Source: Bacteroidales bacterium (lineage in GTDB: Bacteria > Bacteroidota > Bacteroidia > Bacteroidales > UBA932). Taken from it: a stretch of DNA of 64,000 nt. The position numbers and the translations under genes are program-made. The notes under the pieces are model-generated. The model had not been told where the DNA came from and searched no databases. It saw nothing but the letters and a program-made list of their open reading frames with translations. The DNA lies in assembly GCA_017617715.1 (NCBI GenBank), contig JAFZVQ010000016.1, forward strand, positions 1-64,000. The letters run 5' to 3'. Below, one piece after another: positions 43,584 to 51,763 of this stretch. Within the stretch, counting starts at the first letter, position 1; each line of letters begins with the position of its first letter.

Positions 43584-43591
43584 TATTTTTG
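43584..43591 (+). promoter_or_regulatory. Putative -7 box for the divergent metallophosphoesterase
   Basis: Plus strand TATTTTTG ends just before GGGGTT and then ATG 43597, the same six-base spacing as at 10935 and 18903. No clear -33 element. If used, the mRNA would be leaderless. Confidence 0.45.
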
Positions 43592-43596
43592 GGGTT

Positions 43597-44772
43597 ATGA
43601 AACGATTTATTATAGTTGTAGCAGCACTTTTGGCCTGCATCCTCTGCCTGGCGCAGCAACCAAGGAAGGCCAGGATTCAGTACGGCCCATGGATACAGAA
43701 TGTGTCCGAAACCGGGTTTACGGTGATATTTAAGACTTTGGAGCCGACGCTCGCCTACGTGGAGGTGGCCCCTGAAGACGGGTCGTCCATGTACAACTCC
43801 GACCTTCCCCGTTTCTACCAGACCGTGGCGGGCCGGCGCGTCCACGGCACCATCCACCGCATCAGGGTCAGCGGGCTGCAGCCCGGCACGCCCTACCGCT
43901 ACCGCATAGTCGGCAAGGTGGCGCTGGACGACAGCTACGCCTACGGCATTGTCTGGGGCCCGGAGCTCAAGATCACCGGCGAGATTAGCGGCATCAAGAC
44001 CCTGGACGTCAACGCTAAGGAGTGCCGCTTCAGCGTGGTCAACGATATCCACTGCAAGGAAGGCCGGTACAAGGCGCTGACCAAGGGCCTGAAGCCTTCA
44101 GACCTGGATTTCTTCGTGATGAACGGCGACATGGCATCCTACGTGAACAGCCTGGACACCATGATAAAATACACTTTCGGCCCGGCGCCCGAGCTGCTGC
44201 GCTCGGTGCCTTCGATCTATGTCCGGGGCAACCACGAGAGCCGCGGGCGGGAATTCCACCTCGTGCCCGGCATCTTCGACTCCCCGGGCGGCGAGTTCTA
44301 CTTTATGTTCCGGCAGGGCCCCTGCGCCATCCTGGTGCTTGACGGCGGCGAAGACAAGACCGACTCCAGCGGCGAATACTTCGGCACCGCCGACTTCGAT
44401 TCCTACCGCGCTGTCGAGCTGGAGTGGCTGAAGAAGGCCGTCGAAGACCCCCTGTTCAAGTCCGCCCCATGGCGAATCGCGCTGATCCACATCCCCACCA
44501 TCTCACACATCGAGCCCTGGTACGCCCAGCAGTGGCTGTGCGACAACATGCTCCCCGTACTTAACGAGGCCGGCGTGGACCTTATGCTCAGCGGCCACCA
44601 CCACAAGTACATCTACACCGCCCCCGGCGCCGAGGGCAACCGCAACGCCTTCCCCATCCTCGTCAACAGCAACACCGACCGCCTCGACTGCACCGTCTCT
44701 GAGAAGCAGATCTCCATCCGCATCTTCGACGAATCCGGCAAGGAAGTCCACTCCCACACCTTCAAGAAATAG
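43597..44772 (+). CDS. Secreted purple-acid-phosphatase-like metallophosphoesterase
   Basis: A 391-residue secreted enzyme (signal peptide ending LCLAQ). Residues about 25-130 form a fibronectin-like N-terminal domain (VSETGFTVIFKTLEP, GLQPGTPYRYRIVGK), as in purple acid phosphatases. The calcineurin-type domain follows, with metal-binding motifs NDIHC, FVMNGDMAS, GNHESRG, ALIHIPT and SGHHHKY. It probably releases phosphate from an ester outside the cytoplasm. The true start is ATG 43597; the frame also opens at an upstream TTG. It is divergent from SusC and single. Its 3' end is six bases from a diverged copy (F) of the 110-bp element. Confidence 0.88.
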   Translation: MKRFIIVVAALLACILCLAQQPRKARIQYGPWIQNVSETGFTVIFKTLEPTLAYVEVAPEDGSSMYNSDLPRFYQTVAGRRVHGTIHRIRVSGLQPGTPYRYRIVGKVALDDSYAYGIVWGPELKITGEISGIKTLDVNAKECRFSVVNDIHCKEGRYKALTKGLKPSDLDFFVMNGDMASYVNSLDTMIKYTFGPAPELLRSVPSIYVRGNHESRGREFHLVPGIFDSPGGEFYFMFRQGPCAILVLDGGEDKTDSSGEYFGTADFDSYRAVELEWLKKAVEDPLFKSAPWRIALIHIPTISHIEPWYAQQWLCDNMLPVLNEAGVDLMLSGHHHKYIYTAPGAEGNRNAFPILVNSNTDRLDCTVSEKQISIRIFDESGKEVHSHTFKK

Positions 44773-44778
44773 CAGCCA

Positions 44779-44887
44779 GCGTGAGCGGTAACGCGCTAAT
44801 CTGTAACATATTAATAAAAACCGATTGCCCCCAAAGCGCAATCGAGAATATGCATAATGCTGATAATGAGCGAATTGCCGCTCACGG
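44779..44887 (-). repeat. Diverged copy F of the 110-bp palindrome-ended element
   Basis: 109 bp. The outer pairs GTGAGCGG / CCGCTCAC and inner pairs CGATTGC / GCAATCG are kept, with TAATCTGT and a TGCTGATAATGAG variant of TGCTTATAGTGAG. The rest differs from copies A-E, and several stem positions changed on both sides. It lies downstream of the minus-strand gene at 45019 in the same relative order as the other copies. The gene-free stretch 44773-45018 also holds two hairpins. Confidence 0.6.
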
Positions 44888-44917
44888 CTCCTTGGCCGGG
44901 ACTTAAAGAATTGTTTG

Positions 44918-44942
44918 GGAACAAAGATGGCGCTTTTGTTCC
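44918..44942. repeat. Inverted repeat GGAACAAA / TTTGTTCC with 9-base loop
   Basis: Eight-base arms around a nine-base loop. A second inverted repeat with the same core and the same loop length follows at 44961. Confidence 0.7.
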
Positions 44943-44960
44943 GAAAATGGCAATAATCAT

Positions 44961-44999
44961 CATTCCGGGAACAAATCAGGTCGGTTTGTTCCCGGAATG
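44961..44999. terminator. Perfect 15-bp stem hairpin between convergent genes
   Basis: Arms CATTCCGGGAACAAA / TTTGTTCCCGGAATG around a nine-base loop, twenty bases past the stop of the minus-strand gene at 45019 and about 190 bases past the stop of the plus-strand gene. There is no T-run, so it may block RNases or polymerase from both sides rather than be a classic terminator. Confidence 0.55.
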
Positions 45000-45018
45000 G
45001 CGGTTGTAGCGCCCCGGG

Positions 45019-45819
45019 CTAGTCGATCGTGATGTCGAACTGGGTGCCGGTGGGGGTGAAGAGGATCTCGGGGAAGGCTTTGATGGTGCCGGCGGAGAAG
45101 GTCTTGGGGGAGGTGGTCTCACGGGTGAGGAAGTGGCCCTGGACGTCAAGGACCTTGACGGTGATGCCGTAGGTGCCGGCAGGCACGGGAATCACGAGGT
45201 CAAGGGGATCTGTAACCGAGAGGGGCCAGTCGCCTTCAATGCAGACGCGCTTGTCTTCCCCCGCGGAAGACGTGGCAGCGAGGGTGGCGGCGGCGAAGTC
45301 AATGTCGAAGACGCCGCTGAGCTGCGTGTCGGCGGAGGTGATCTCAATGCGCCGGATGTTGTGGGCGTGATTCCCGTCGGATTTGACCTTCACCCGCACC
45401 GCCGAAGTGAGCGCGGCAAGCGTGAGCTGCCCGGACGCGCTGGCTCCGCAGAGCGGGATGATGGCGTCAGACGCTTTCAGCGGCAGGAGCACCTGTGTGG
45501 CACTCTTCCAGATGTCGGAAGGATACACGGCCGAGTAGGGCGCCGACAAGACGTCCTGGAAGGCGAAGGTGGCGCCGGTGGCGGCTGCGGGCACGCCGGA
45601 AAGCGCGTCGGAGACGGCGCCGTTCACGGCCACCCTGTCGCCGTCGGCCCAGTAGAGCTGGTGGCCGGAGCCGGTGTCTTCACCCAGAACGGTCTTGCTC
45701 ACGGGGACCGAAATGGTCAGGGAAGTACCGGCCCGGGCCGGCACCTCCTGAACCATCTCCCTGCTGCAGGAGCATAGCGATGTCGCCGCAGCGATCAGTA
45801 AAACAACGGTCTTTCTCAT
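45019..45819 (-). CDS. Short fimbrillin-like lipoprotein (266 aa)
   Basis: A lipoprotein (CSC, Cys 18) that consists only of a fimbrillin-like domain: SKTVLGEDTG, LYWADGDRVAVNGAVSDALSG, FDIDFAAATL and the terminal LFTPTGTQFDITID. It matches the N-terminal domains of the proteins at 46001 and 48415 (YWADGD, VNGAVSDALSGVPA), so it is a truncated or minimal family member. ATG 45819 gives a proper signal peptide and lies one base after the stop of the short ORF at 45821. An in-frame ATG at 45843 would overlap that ORF. It is the last gene of the second SusCD operon. Confidence 0.8.
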   Translation of the reverse strand: MRKTVVLLIAAATSLCSCSREMVQEVPARAGTSLTISVPVSKTVLGEDTGSGHQLYWADGDRVAVNGAVSDALSGVPAAATGATFAFQDVLSAPYSAVYPSDIWKSATQVLLPLKASDAIIPLCGASASGQLTLAALTSAVRVKVKSDGNHAHNIRRIEITSADTQLSGVFDIDFAAATLAATSSAGEDKRVCIEGDWPLSVTDPLDLVIPVPAGTYGITVKVLDVQGHFLTRETTSPKTFSAGTIKAFPEILFTPTGTQFDITID

Positions 45820-45820
45820 G

Positions 45821-45979
45821 CTACCAGACTTCATCTTCTTCATAAATCACAGGAAGCGTTGTGGACTGGCAGAGCACTTCCCAAAGGAAGGGATTCTTCG
45901 CTTCGAGATTCTTCGCTTCGCTCAGAATGACAGGGGGGTCGCTCAGAATGACAGAGGCTGGAGCCTTATATTTTTTCAT
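45821..45979 (-). CDS. Short protein before a fimbrillin-like lipoprotein, with an in-frame repeat insertion (52 aa)
   Basis: A 52-residue frame from ATG 45979. It starts MKKYKAPA, like the short ORF at 51618 (LYKAPA), and ends VIYEEDEVW. Residues about 9-29 are encoded by two copies of the dispersed TGTCATTCTGAGC repeat, which do not break the frame. It begins 21 bases after the stop of the 46001 gene and ends one base before the lipoprotein ATG. It fits the other four short ORFs in place and in its KAP / acidic-end pattern. Translation is inferred. Confidence 0.6.
   Translation of the reverse strand: MKKYKAPASVILSDPPVILSEAKNLEAKNPFLWEVLCQSTTLPVIYEEDEVW
45907..45953. repeat. TGTCATTCTGAGC repeats inside the short ORF
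   Basis: Reverse-oriented copies (GATTCTTCGCTTCGCTCAGA at 45907 and CGCTCAGAATGACA at 45940) of the dispersed repeat, here within a coding frame. Confidence 0.75.
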
Positions 45980-46000
45980 ATCTTACCAGTTTATCATATC

Positions 46001-48415
46001 TTACCAGGAAATAGATTGCCTGTATTCGTTGCCGAAACGGTCGGTGATGGTCACGGTGCCGCTGCCGGATGAAGGCGCGGCGACACGGAACAGGGTACAG
46101 GGATAGCCCGTCGTCTTCGCAGTGTAGGAGCTGTCGCCCTTCATGGAACCGTTGTTGGCCTTGTAGAAGGTCCTGAACTCGGTGTCGGCCAGGTCGTGGC
46201 GCTCTTCGTCCTCAACGAGCTCCATCTGGGAGGTGGAGCCGCCCTTGAGCATGAACTGCGGAGTGTCCCATTTCTCGTCATACAGGAACACGTTGGCATA
46301 CAGATACCCGTCGCCATAAGCTCCCGGAGGATAGAGGTGCATCTGGTAGCTTTCGCCAAGCTCGCCTCCGGAATTCAGCTGCGCCACGCCTCCGCTGTAG
46401 GTCCAGTCGCGCCACAGATAGTCGGGCTGTTTCCTGCCCTGGAAGGCGCCGGACTGGTATTTCACGGGGTGGAAGCGCCACGAAGACAGGACGCCGCCAC
46501 GCACCTCGACTATGGTGTAGCCGCGCGGCGTGCCGGCGGAAAGGTACTCGTTGGTCCAGAGCTCGCCGGTCGAGCGCGAAAGGGTGTGCACCTCGACGTT
46601 CTTGTAGCGGTGCGACGAAGGATAGACGTAGTTGAACGTGGCGTGCGTGTGCCCGGCCCAGGCATGGACGGCGCGGAACGAACGCAGCAGCGTGCCGTAG
46701 TCCTCGCCGTGGGCGGCAGAATTGGAGCGCTCGCTGCTGTTGGAGAGCCGGAACATGGGCGAATGCGCACACACCATGATGGTGCTGCTCTTCGACACCT
46801 GCGCCAGGTCGGCCCGCAGCCAGTCCCAGATCTCGTCGGTGAGACCCTGGTCGTAGCCGGTCAGCTGACTGCCCGAACGCTTCATGATCAGGTTGTCCAG
46901 AATCACGAAATGCAGCTTGCCGATGTTGAACGAATAGTTGCGCGGGCCGAACCAGGACTCGAAAGGTTCCGCCCCGGCGTCGTCGGAAGAAGCGGACGTG
47001 TCGTAGTCGTGGTTGCCTATCACGTTGAAGGTCGGATAACCCAGCGTGGCAAGCCCGGAAGCATATTCGGAGAACAGCGACGGGTCGTTGTGGACCAGGT
47101 CGCCCAGGCAGACGCCGTAGACCTGCCTGCCGGACACGGTGCCGGCCGTCTCCCGCAGGTCGCGGTAGAGGTCGTCGCAGCAGTCCAGCGACATGAACGC
47201 AATGTTGTCGTAGTAGGCTTCGTGCCGGCGGGGCTGCGGGTCGGCGGTGAATATGACCGTGGCGTCGTCCGGATTGGCCACCGGATTGAGCACGAAATCG
47301 CCGCACTGCAGCACTCCCCCGACCGCGCTGAGCGACGACACGGGCTTGAAGAACTGCGGGATACCGTTTTCGACGGGCGGCAGGTAGCCTGACGGGGTGC
47401 TCAGATAGATGAAACGCGTGCCAGTGAGCTCGCTTTCAAGATAGAAGCGGCCGTCCATCAGCGTACGGGTGCAGATTAACCCGTCGGACACGACCACGCC
47501 CTCGAGCGGCTCTCCCCCGTTATCGACCACACGCCCGGTCACGGTGCAACCGTCAAACGGCAGCGAGCCGGTCTCCAGCTCCCCGAGCGAAAGCTCAAGG
47601 GAATTGGGCGAAGGCGAGAATGCGAACGCGGACGGCAGCACAAGATGCCCGGCCGTGAGCGTGACGGCGGACGAACGCTTCATGGTCATGGTGTTGCCAA
47701 GGTCGTCGGAAAGGCTCACGGTGAAGCCCTTGTTGTAGATACCGGCAGGCACGGCAAGATAGACCACGAGGGGCGAAGACACGGAAAGGGGCTCCGAAAG
47801 CGAAAGGCTGGTGGAAAGGTCGGCCTGCGCGGAGGAACTGCCGCTGAGCGCGCCGCTGGCGTAGTCGATGGTGAAATCCCCGCTCACCTGCTCGCCGGAG
47901 CCGCCACGGAAGGTGACGGAAGTCAGGCGGCCGGTCGAAGCGGAACCGTCCTTGAGCACCGACAGGCCGATGATGGCGCAAAGGTGTCTCATACCGGCGG
48001 AAGCGCCGGCGGAGAACACCCGGCAGGCGCAGGGCGTCACCACTGCACTCCCGGAGCAGCTCTGCGTGGCAGGCAGCGTCACGGTCGTAGCATCCTTGTA
48101 ATATGAAGCCGGATACAGCAGGTCGAAGGGTGCGGAGAACACACCGCTGAAGCTGAAGGCTGCGGTGTTCTGCCCGGCGCCCACGCCGGAAAGGGCCGCA
48201 GAAGCGGTGCCGTTGAGGCTCACCTGGTCGCCGTCGGCCCAATAGACCTTGCGGCGGCCGTCGGCAGACTCCCCTATGGTGGTCTTCACCTCCGCGGGCA
48301 GGCCCACGGAAATGACGGTCTCCCCTGCGGGAGCCGCTTCAGGCTCAATCCGCCCGCACCCCGCCGGCCACAGCAGGACCGGCAGGAGCAGGAAGGATAT
48401 AACGTAGCTTTTCAT
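46001..48415 (-). CDS. Fimbrillin-like / metallophosphoesterase fusion lipoprotein (804 aa)
   Basis: A lipoprotein (PAGC, Cys 20). Residues about 25-260 are fimbrillin-like (KTTIGESADG, YWADGDQVSLNGTASAALSG). The rest has the three-part plan of Bacteroidota calcineurin-type enzymes. It begins with an N-terminal beta domain (GCTVTGRVVDNGGEPLEGVVVSD). The phosphoesterase core follows, with FTADPQPR, LGDLVHND, VIGNHDYD, VCAHSPMF and WAGHTHATFN. A C-terminal domain closes it (GDGYLYANVFLYDEKWDTPQF). The ATG at 48415 overlaps the stop of the upstream gene by one base (TAATG); longer frames are spurious. Substrate unknown, probably a phosphate ester or diester. Confidence 0.85.
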   Translation of the reverse strand: MKSYVISFLLLPVLLWPAGCGRIEPEAAPAGETVISVGLPAEVKTTIGESADGRRKVYWADGDQVSLNGTASAALSGVGAGQNTAAFSFSGVFSAPFDLLYPASYYKDATTVTLPATQSCSGSAVVTPCACRVFSAGASAGMRHLCAIIGLSVLKDGSASTGRLTSVTFRGGSGEQVSGDFTIDYASGALSGSSSAQADLSTSLSLSEPLSVSSPLVVYLAVPAGIYNKGFTVSLSDDLGNTMTMKRSSAVTLTAGHLVLPSAFAFSPSPNSLELSLGELETGSLPFDGCTVTGRVVDNGGEPLEGVVVSDGLICTRTLMDGRFYLESELTGTRFIYLSTPSGYLPPVENGIPQFFKPVSSLSAVGGVLQCGDFVLNPVANPDDATVIFTADPQPRRHEAYYDNIAFMSLDCCDDLYRDLRETAGTVSGRQVYGVCLGDLVHNDPSLFSEYASGLATLGYPTFNVIGNHDYDTSASSDDAGAEPFESWFGPRNYSFNIGKLHFVILDNLIMKRSGSQLTGYDQGLTDEIWDWLRADLAQVSKSSTIMVCAHSPMFRLSNSSERSNSAAHGEDYGTLLRSFRAVHAWAGHTHATFNYVYPSSHRYKNVEVHTLSRSTGELWTNEYLSAGTPRGYTIVEVRGGVLSSWRFHPVKYQSGAFQGRKQPDYLWRDWTYSGGVAQLNSGGELGESYQMHLYPPGAYGDGYLYANVFLYDEKWDTPQFMLKGGSTSQMELVEDEERHDLADTEFRTFYKANNGSMKGDSSYTAKTTGYPCTLFRVAAPSSGSGTVTITDRFGNEYRQSISW

Positions 48416-51400
48416 TATGCGTCCGGAGCATTGCCGCCACCGTCGGTGAAGTTGGTGTCGGAGCAGATAGCCAATGCCGATTTGTAGTGGCAGCCGGAAA
48501 TGGTGGAACCTGCCTCGGACTTGCCGGCGATGCCGCCAAACACGCAGTCTATGCCGCTTGCCGGGGTGACCGTGGTCAGGGAACTGCTGCAGCCGGAAAC
48601 AGTCGAGCCGGCATCGAGCACGCCCACTATACCGCCAGCCGTCTTGATCTGGGAAGACGCCATTGCGGAACCGGTGTATGAGCAATCTGAAATGGAACCG
48701 TTGACCAGCCAGCCGGCAATACCGCCGATGTGGTAGAATGACGAGCCGGACTGGTTGTAGTCGCCGGAAGCGGTGCAGCCGCTTATGCCTGTGTATCTGG
48801 CATAACCTACTATGCCGCCGCCGTAGCCACGCCTCGGGCCGTTGCTTATGGTGGAGCCGCTGTCGTAGGGAACTGCCTGGTTGGTGCAGGAAGAAATCTG
48901 GATCGCAGCCGCCTGCTCGCCGGCGCAGTAGCCCACGATACCGCCTTCATAGCAGGAAGTCTCCTCGTCTTCTGCGTTGTTGAACTGGTCGTTGCGCACC
49001 GGTCCGGAGTTGGAGGCATTGGCCACCACTGATCCGCCCTGCAGATAACCTATGATACCGCCGACTGTCATGGAGCAGCCGAAGTGCTTGGTCTTGTTGC
49101 CACCGTAGATGACGCCTGTGTTGGAGCAGTAGTACGACTGCACAGGAGTCGCCACGTATCCAGCGATGCCGCCGACAATATTCTTGGTGTGGGCTGCGTC
49201 TTTGGACACGCTGAAGCTCACATTGCCCGTGTTGGTGTTGTTGGACAGCTCAGTCGCGCCCTCGGAGAGATAGCCCACGACGCCGCCGACCCAGAGGTTG
49301 CTCAATGCCCCGCCGGACTTGGCGGCTGTGTAGGTCACATTGCCGTGGTTGGTCACTCCGCACACGGACACGGAAGCATGTCCGACCACCCCGCCCAGGC
49401 TGTAGCCCATAGCGGAAATGTTGGTGGTGGTAGAGTTGGTGAAAGTGAGGTCGCCGTTGTTCTGGATATTGGAGGCGTTGTCTATTACGGCATCATTGGC
49501 AGCCAGACCGATGACGCCGCCGATAGCGGTGTCGGTGTTGGCGTTGTTTTCGATACGGGTCACAAGAATCTCGCCGTCATTAATCACGGAAGCGGCCGAT
49601 GCCGTCGAACCGGTGTGCTCGCCTATCACGCCGCCGAGGCGGAGCAGACGCACGCCGTAGGGACCGATGGAGGTCGTGGAAACAGTGAGTTTGCCGTTGT
49701 TGTCGCATACGCTCACAGAGCCCTTGTTGTAACCGACCACGCCGCCGACTTTCTGGTGCCTGGGCGTACACTGCATGTTGACGGAAGCCTTGTTGGAGCA
49801 CTGGGACACCGTGCCCTCGTCGGTATTCCATCCGACCACGCCGCCGACATACATGTAGCGGCTGTTGTCGTCCGATGCGGTATCGTTCGTGCCGGTGGTG
49901 AGGACGAAATTGGCAATCTCGGCTTCATTTCCGCAATTGATGACGCTGCCCCTGTTGGTGCCCACGATGCCGCCTTCGGTCATGTGGTATGACTGTTTGG
50001 TGCGGTTCCTTATGGCACCGGCGAAAGTATCATCACCTATGGTGTATGTGAGTACGGGGTTGGACAAAGAGTTGCAGCCGTCCACCGTGCCGGCGTTGTT
50101 GCCGACCACGCCGCCTATGTGCAGGGTGGGACTGGACCTGTCGGTGCTGATTGCGCGTCCGCTGAAGTCGATGGTGCCGCCGAAGGAGCAGTCCTGCACA
50201 ATGCCGGCAGCATTGGAAATGCCGCCCGCGATGCCTCCGAGGGTGAAGCCCTTTTCGTTAATGGCAAAGCCCTCGCCTATCGTGATCGCTCCAGCATAGC
50301 AGCAGTTGGTCACCTTGCCCACCACCACGCGTCCGGCTATGCCGCCGAGATAGGTGACATAGTCCACGCTCGCGTCGGCCATGGCCACGCCGGCGAACAC
50401 GCTGACGTTGTCTATGACGCCACGGTTATACCCGACAATGGCGCCAAGGTAGTTGTCGGCGGCGTTGGTGTGCGTGAAGGTGAAGGAGCAGCTGGAATCG
50501 ACGGTCAGGTTCTTGACCGATCCGGACGATCCGGTGTAGGCGAACAAGGGAGCCGAACCGTTGTAGCCGGAAATAGTGTGGTTGCCGCCTTCGAAAGAGC
50601 CGTTGAAGTAATTGTCGCCTTCGGCGGTCTTGCAGCCGATACCTCCGGTGGCGCTGAAGGCGCTGGAGGTGTTGGAGTCGAACTGCAGATTACTCACCAC
50701 GTTGACTTTCAGCACGTTGCCGAAGTACTTCCCGTCGTTGAAATCCTGTGCGAAGGCCACCAGGTCGTTGGCGCTGGCGATGTCGATGCTGAGTTCGGTG
50801 CCGGTGGGCTCGAAAGCGAGCGCGGGCAGCGCATAGATGTGCCCGGCCTGCAGATCCACGGCGCCGCCGTTGGACTTCTTCATGTAGTGGCCGTTGGCAT
50901 CGGTGATGGTGAGGGTGAAGCCTGCGGCATAGCTGCCGGCGGGCACCACTATGTACACCTCGACGGGGTTGTCGGTGGAAAGGGTCTTGCCAAGCTCGAT
51001 GGTGACGGCATTGTCGCCAGCGCCGGCCGACTTGCCGGTGATGGAGGCGTTCTGGTAGTCGACGGTGAATTCACCGCTGATCTGCTCACCGGAATTGCCC
51101 TTGAAGACAATGCTTTCGATCTTGTCTTTATCGACGCTCTCGGCAGAGGAAAGCACCAGGGAGGCCTTGACTATGGCGCAGACGTGGCTGAGCGAAGGGC
51201 TGGAGCCGGTGGACGCATAGCCTATCATAGGCAGGGCGCCGTTGGCGAAAGTGCCGCTGACGAACTGCTGGGTGGCGGGAAGGGTGACGGTGTTCTCGTC
51301 CCTCCAGATGGAGGCGGGATACGCAATCTTGTAGGGAGCGGTCAGGGATCCGGTGAAACTGAACAGGGCGCTGGTGCTCTTTGCGGGCACTCCGCTCAGG

Positions 51401-51621
51401 GCGTCGGAAGTGACGCCGTTGACTGCGATGCAGTCGCCGTCGGACCAGTAAACCTTGCGGTTGGTGCCGTCCTTGTCGCCGAGAGTGGTCTTCGTGGCGG
51501 GAAGGCCTATCTCCAACACGGTCTTCACTCCTTCGGGAGCGACTTCAGGGCTGGTCATTTCCCTGGTACAGCCTGCCAGCAGCGCCGCTGCCGCAAGCAG
51601 ATAGATAACACGTGTTTTCAT
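48415..51621 (-). CDS. Fimbrillin-like / GLUG beta-helix lipoprotein (1068 aa)
   Basis: A lipoprotein (LAGC, Cys 18) with a fimbrillin-like domain (KTTLGDKDGTNRKVYWSDGDCIAVNGVTSDALSG region) to about residue 280. A long GLUG helix follows with turns such as GGIAGRVVVGKVTNC and GGVVGYNKGSVSVCDN. It contains many CNNxGxxx segments, which gives a slightly different repeat from the first locus. No enzyme domain. ATG 51621 overlaps the TGA of the short ORF 51618-51746 (ATGA); a GTG two codons earlier is less likely. It sits in the middle of the second SusCD operon. Confidence 0.85.
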   Translation of the reverse strand: MKTRVIYLLAAAALLAGCTREMTSPEVAPEGVKTVLEIGLPATKTTLGDKDGTNRKVYWSDGDCIAVNGVTSDALSGVPAKSTSALFSFTGSLTAPYKIAYPASIWRDENTVTLPATQQFVSGTFANGALPMIGYASTGSSPSLSHVCAIVKASLVLSSAESVDKDKIESIVFKGNSGEQISGEFTVDYQNASITGKSAGAGDNAVTIELGKTLSTDNPVEVYIVVPAGSYAAGFTLTITDANGHYMKKSNGGAVDLQAGHIYALPALAFEPTGTELSIDIASANDLVAFAQDFNDGKYFGNVLKVNVVSNLQFDSNTSSAFSATGGIGCKTAEGDNYFNGSFEGGNHTISGYNGSAPLFAYTGSSGSVKNLTVDSSCSFTFTHTNAADNYLGAIVGYNRGVIDNVSVFAGVAMADASVDYVTYLGGIAGRVVVGKVTNCCYAGAITIGEGFAINEKGFTLGGIAGGISNAAGIVQDCSFGGTIDFSGRAISTDRSSPTLHIGGVVGNNAGTVDGCNSLSNPVLTYTIGDDTFAGAIRNRTKQSYHMTEGGIVGTNRGSVINCGNEAEIANFVLTTGTNDTASDDNSRYMYVGGVVGWNTDEGTVSQCSNKASVNMQCTPRHQKVGGVVGYNKGSVSVCDNNGKLTVSTTSIGPYGVRLLRLGGVIGEHTGSTASAASVINDGEILVTRIENNANTDTAIGGVIGLAANDAVIDNASNIQNNGDLTFTNSTTTNISAMGYSLGGVVGHASVSVCGVTNHGNVTYTAAKSGGALSNLWVGGVVGYLSEGATELSNNTNTGNVSFSVSKDAAHTKNIVGGIAGYVATPVQSYYCSNTGVIYGGNKTKHFGCSMTVGGIIGYLQGGSVVANASNSGPVRNDQFNNAEDEETSCYEGGIVGYCAGEQAAAIQISSCTNQAVPYDSGSTISNGPRRGYGGGIVGYARYTGISGCTASGDYNQSGSSFYHIGGIAGWLVNGSISDCSYTGSAMASSQIKTAGGIVGVLDAGSTVSGCSSSLTTVTPASGIDCVFGGIAGKSEAGSTISGCHYKSALAICSDTNFTDGGGNAPDA

Positions 51622-51746
51622 TGCCACTCCAGGTTTTCTTCAATGAGGTCGGGGGTGTCGATAGAAGTCAAAGAAGATTCCAGCAAATCCCCCGACAGGA
51701 TTGCGGATTCTTCAGCGGCCGGAGCCTTGTAGAGTCTTTTGTGCAT
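51618..51746 (-). CDS. Short protein before a fimbrillin-GLUG lipoprotein (42 aa)
   Basis: A 42-residue frame from ATG 51746: RLYKAPAAEESA near the start, a hydrophobic/acidic middle, and the end LIEENLEWQ. Its TGA overlaps the lipoprotein ATG by four bases, the closest coupling of the five short ORFs. It begins 17 bases after the stop of the 51764 gene. The KAPA motif is shared with the short ORF at 45821. No signal peptide or known domain. Confidence 0.62.
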   Translation of the reverse strand: MHKRLYKAPAAEESAILSGDLLESSLTSIDTPDLIEENLEWQ

Positions 51747-51763
51747 AGGCGTGAAGCTTTATT

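Noticed and set aside
48416..48685. N-terminal extension of the 46001 metallophosphoesterase to 48685
   Set aside because: The extension is Arg/His-rich, overlaps the upstream lipoprotein gene, and the true start at 48415 is followed by a normal lipoprotein signal peptide.
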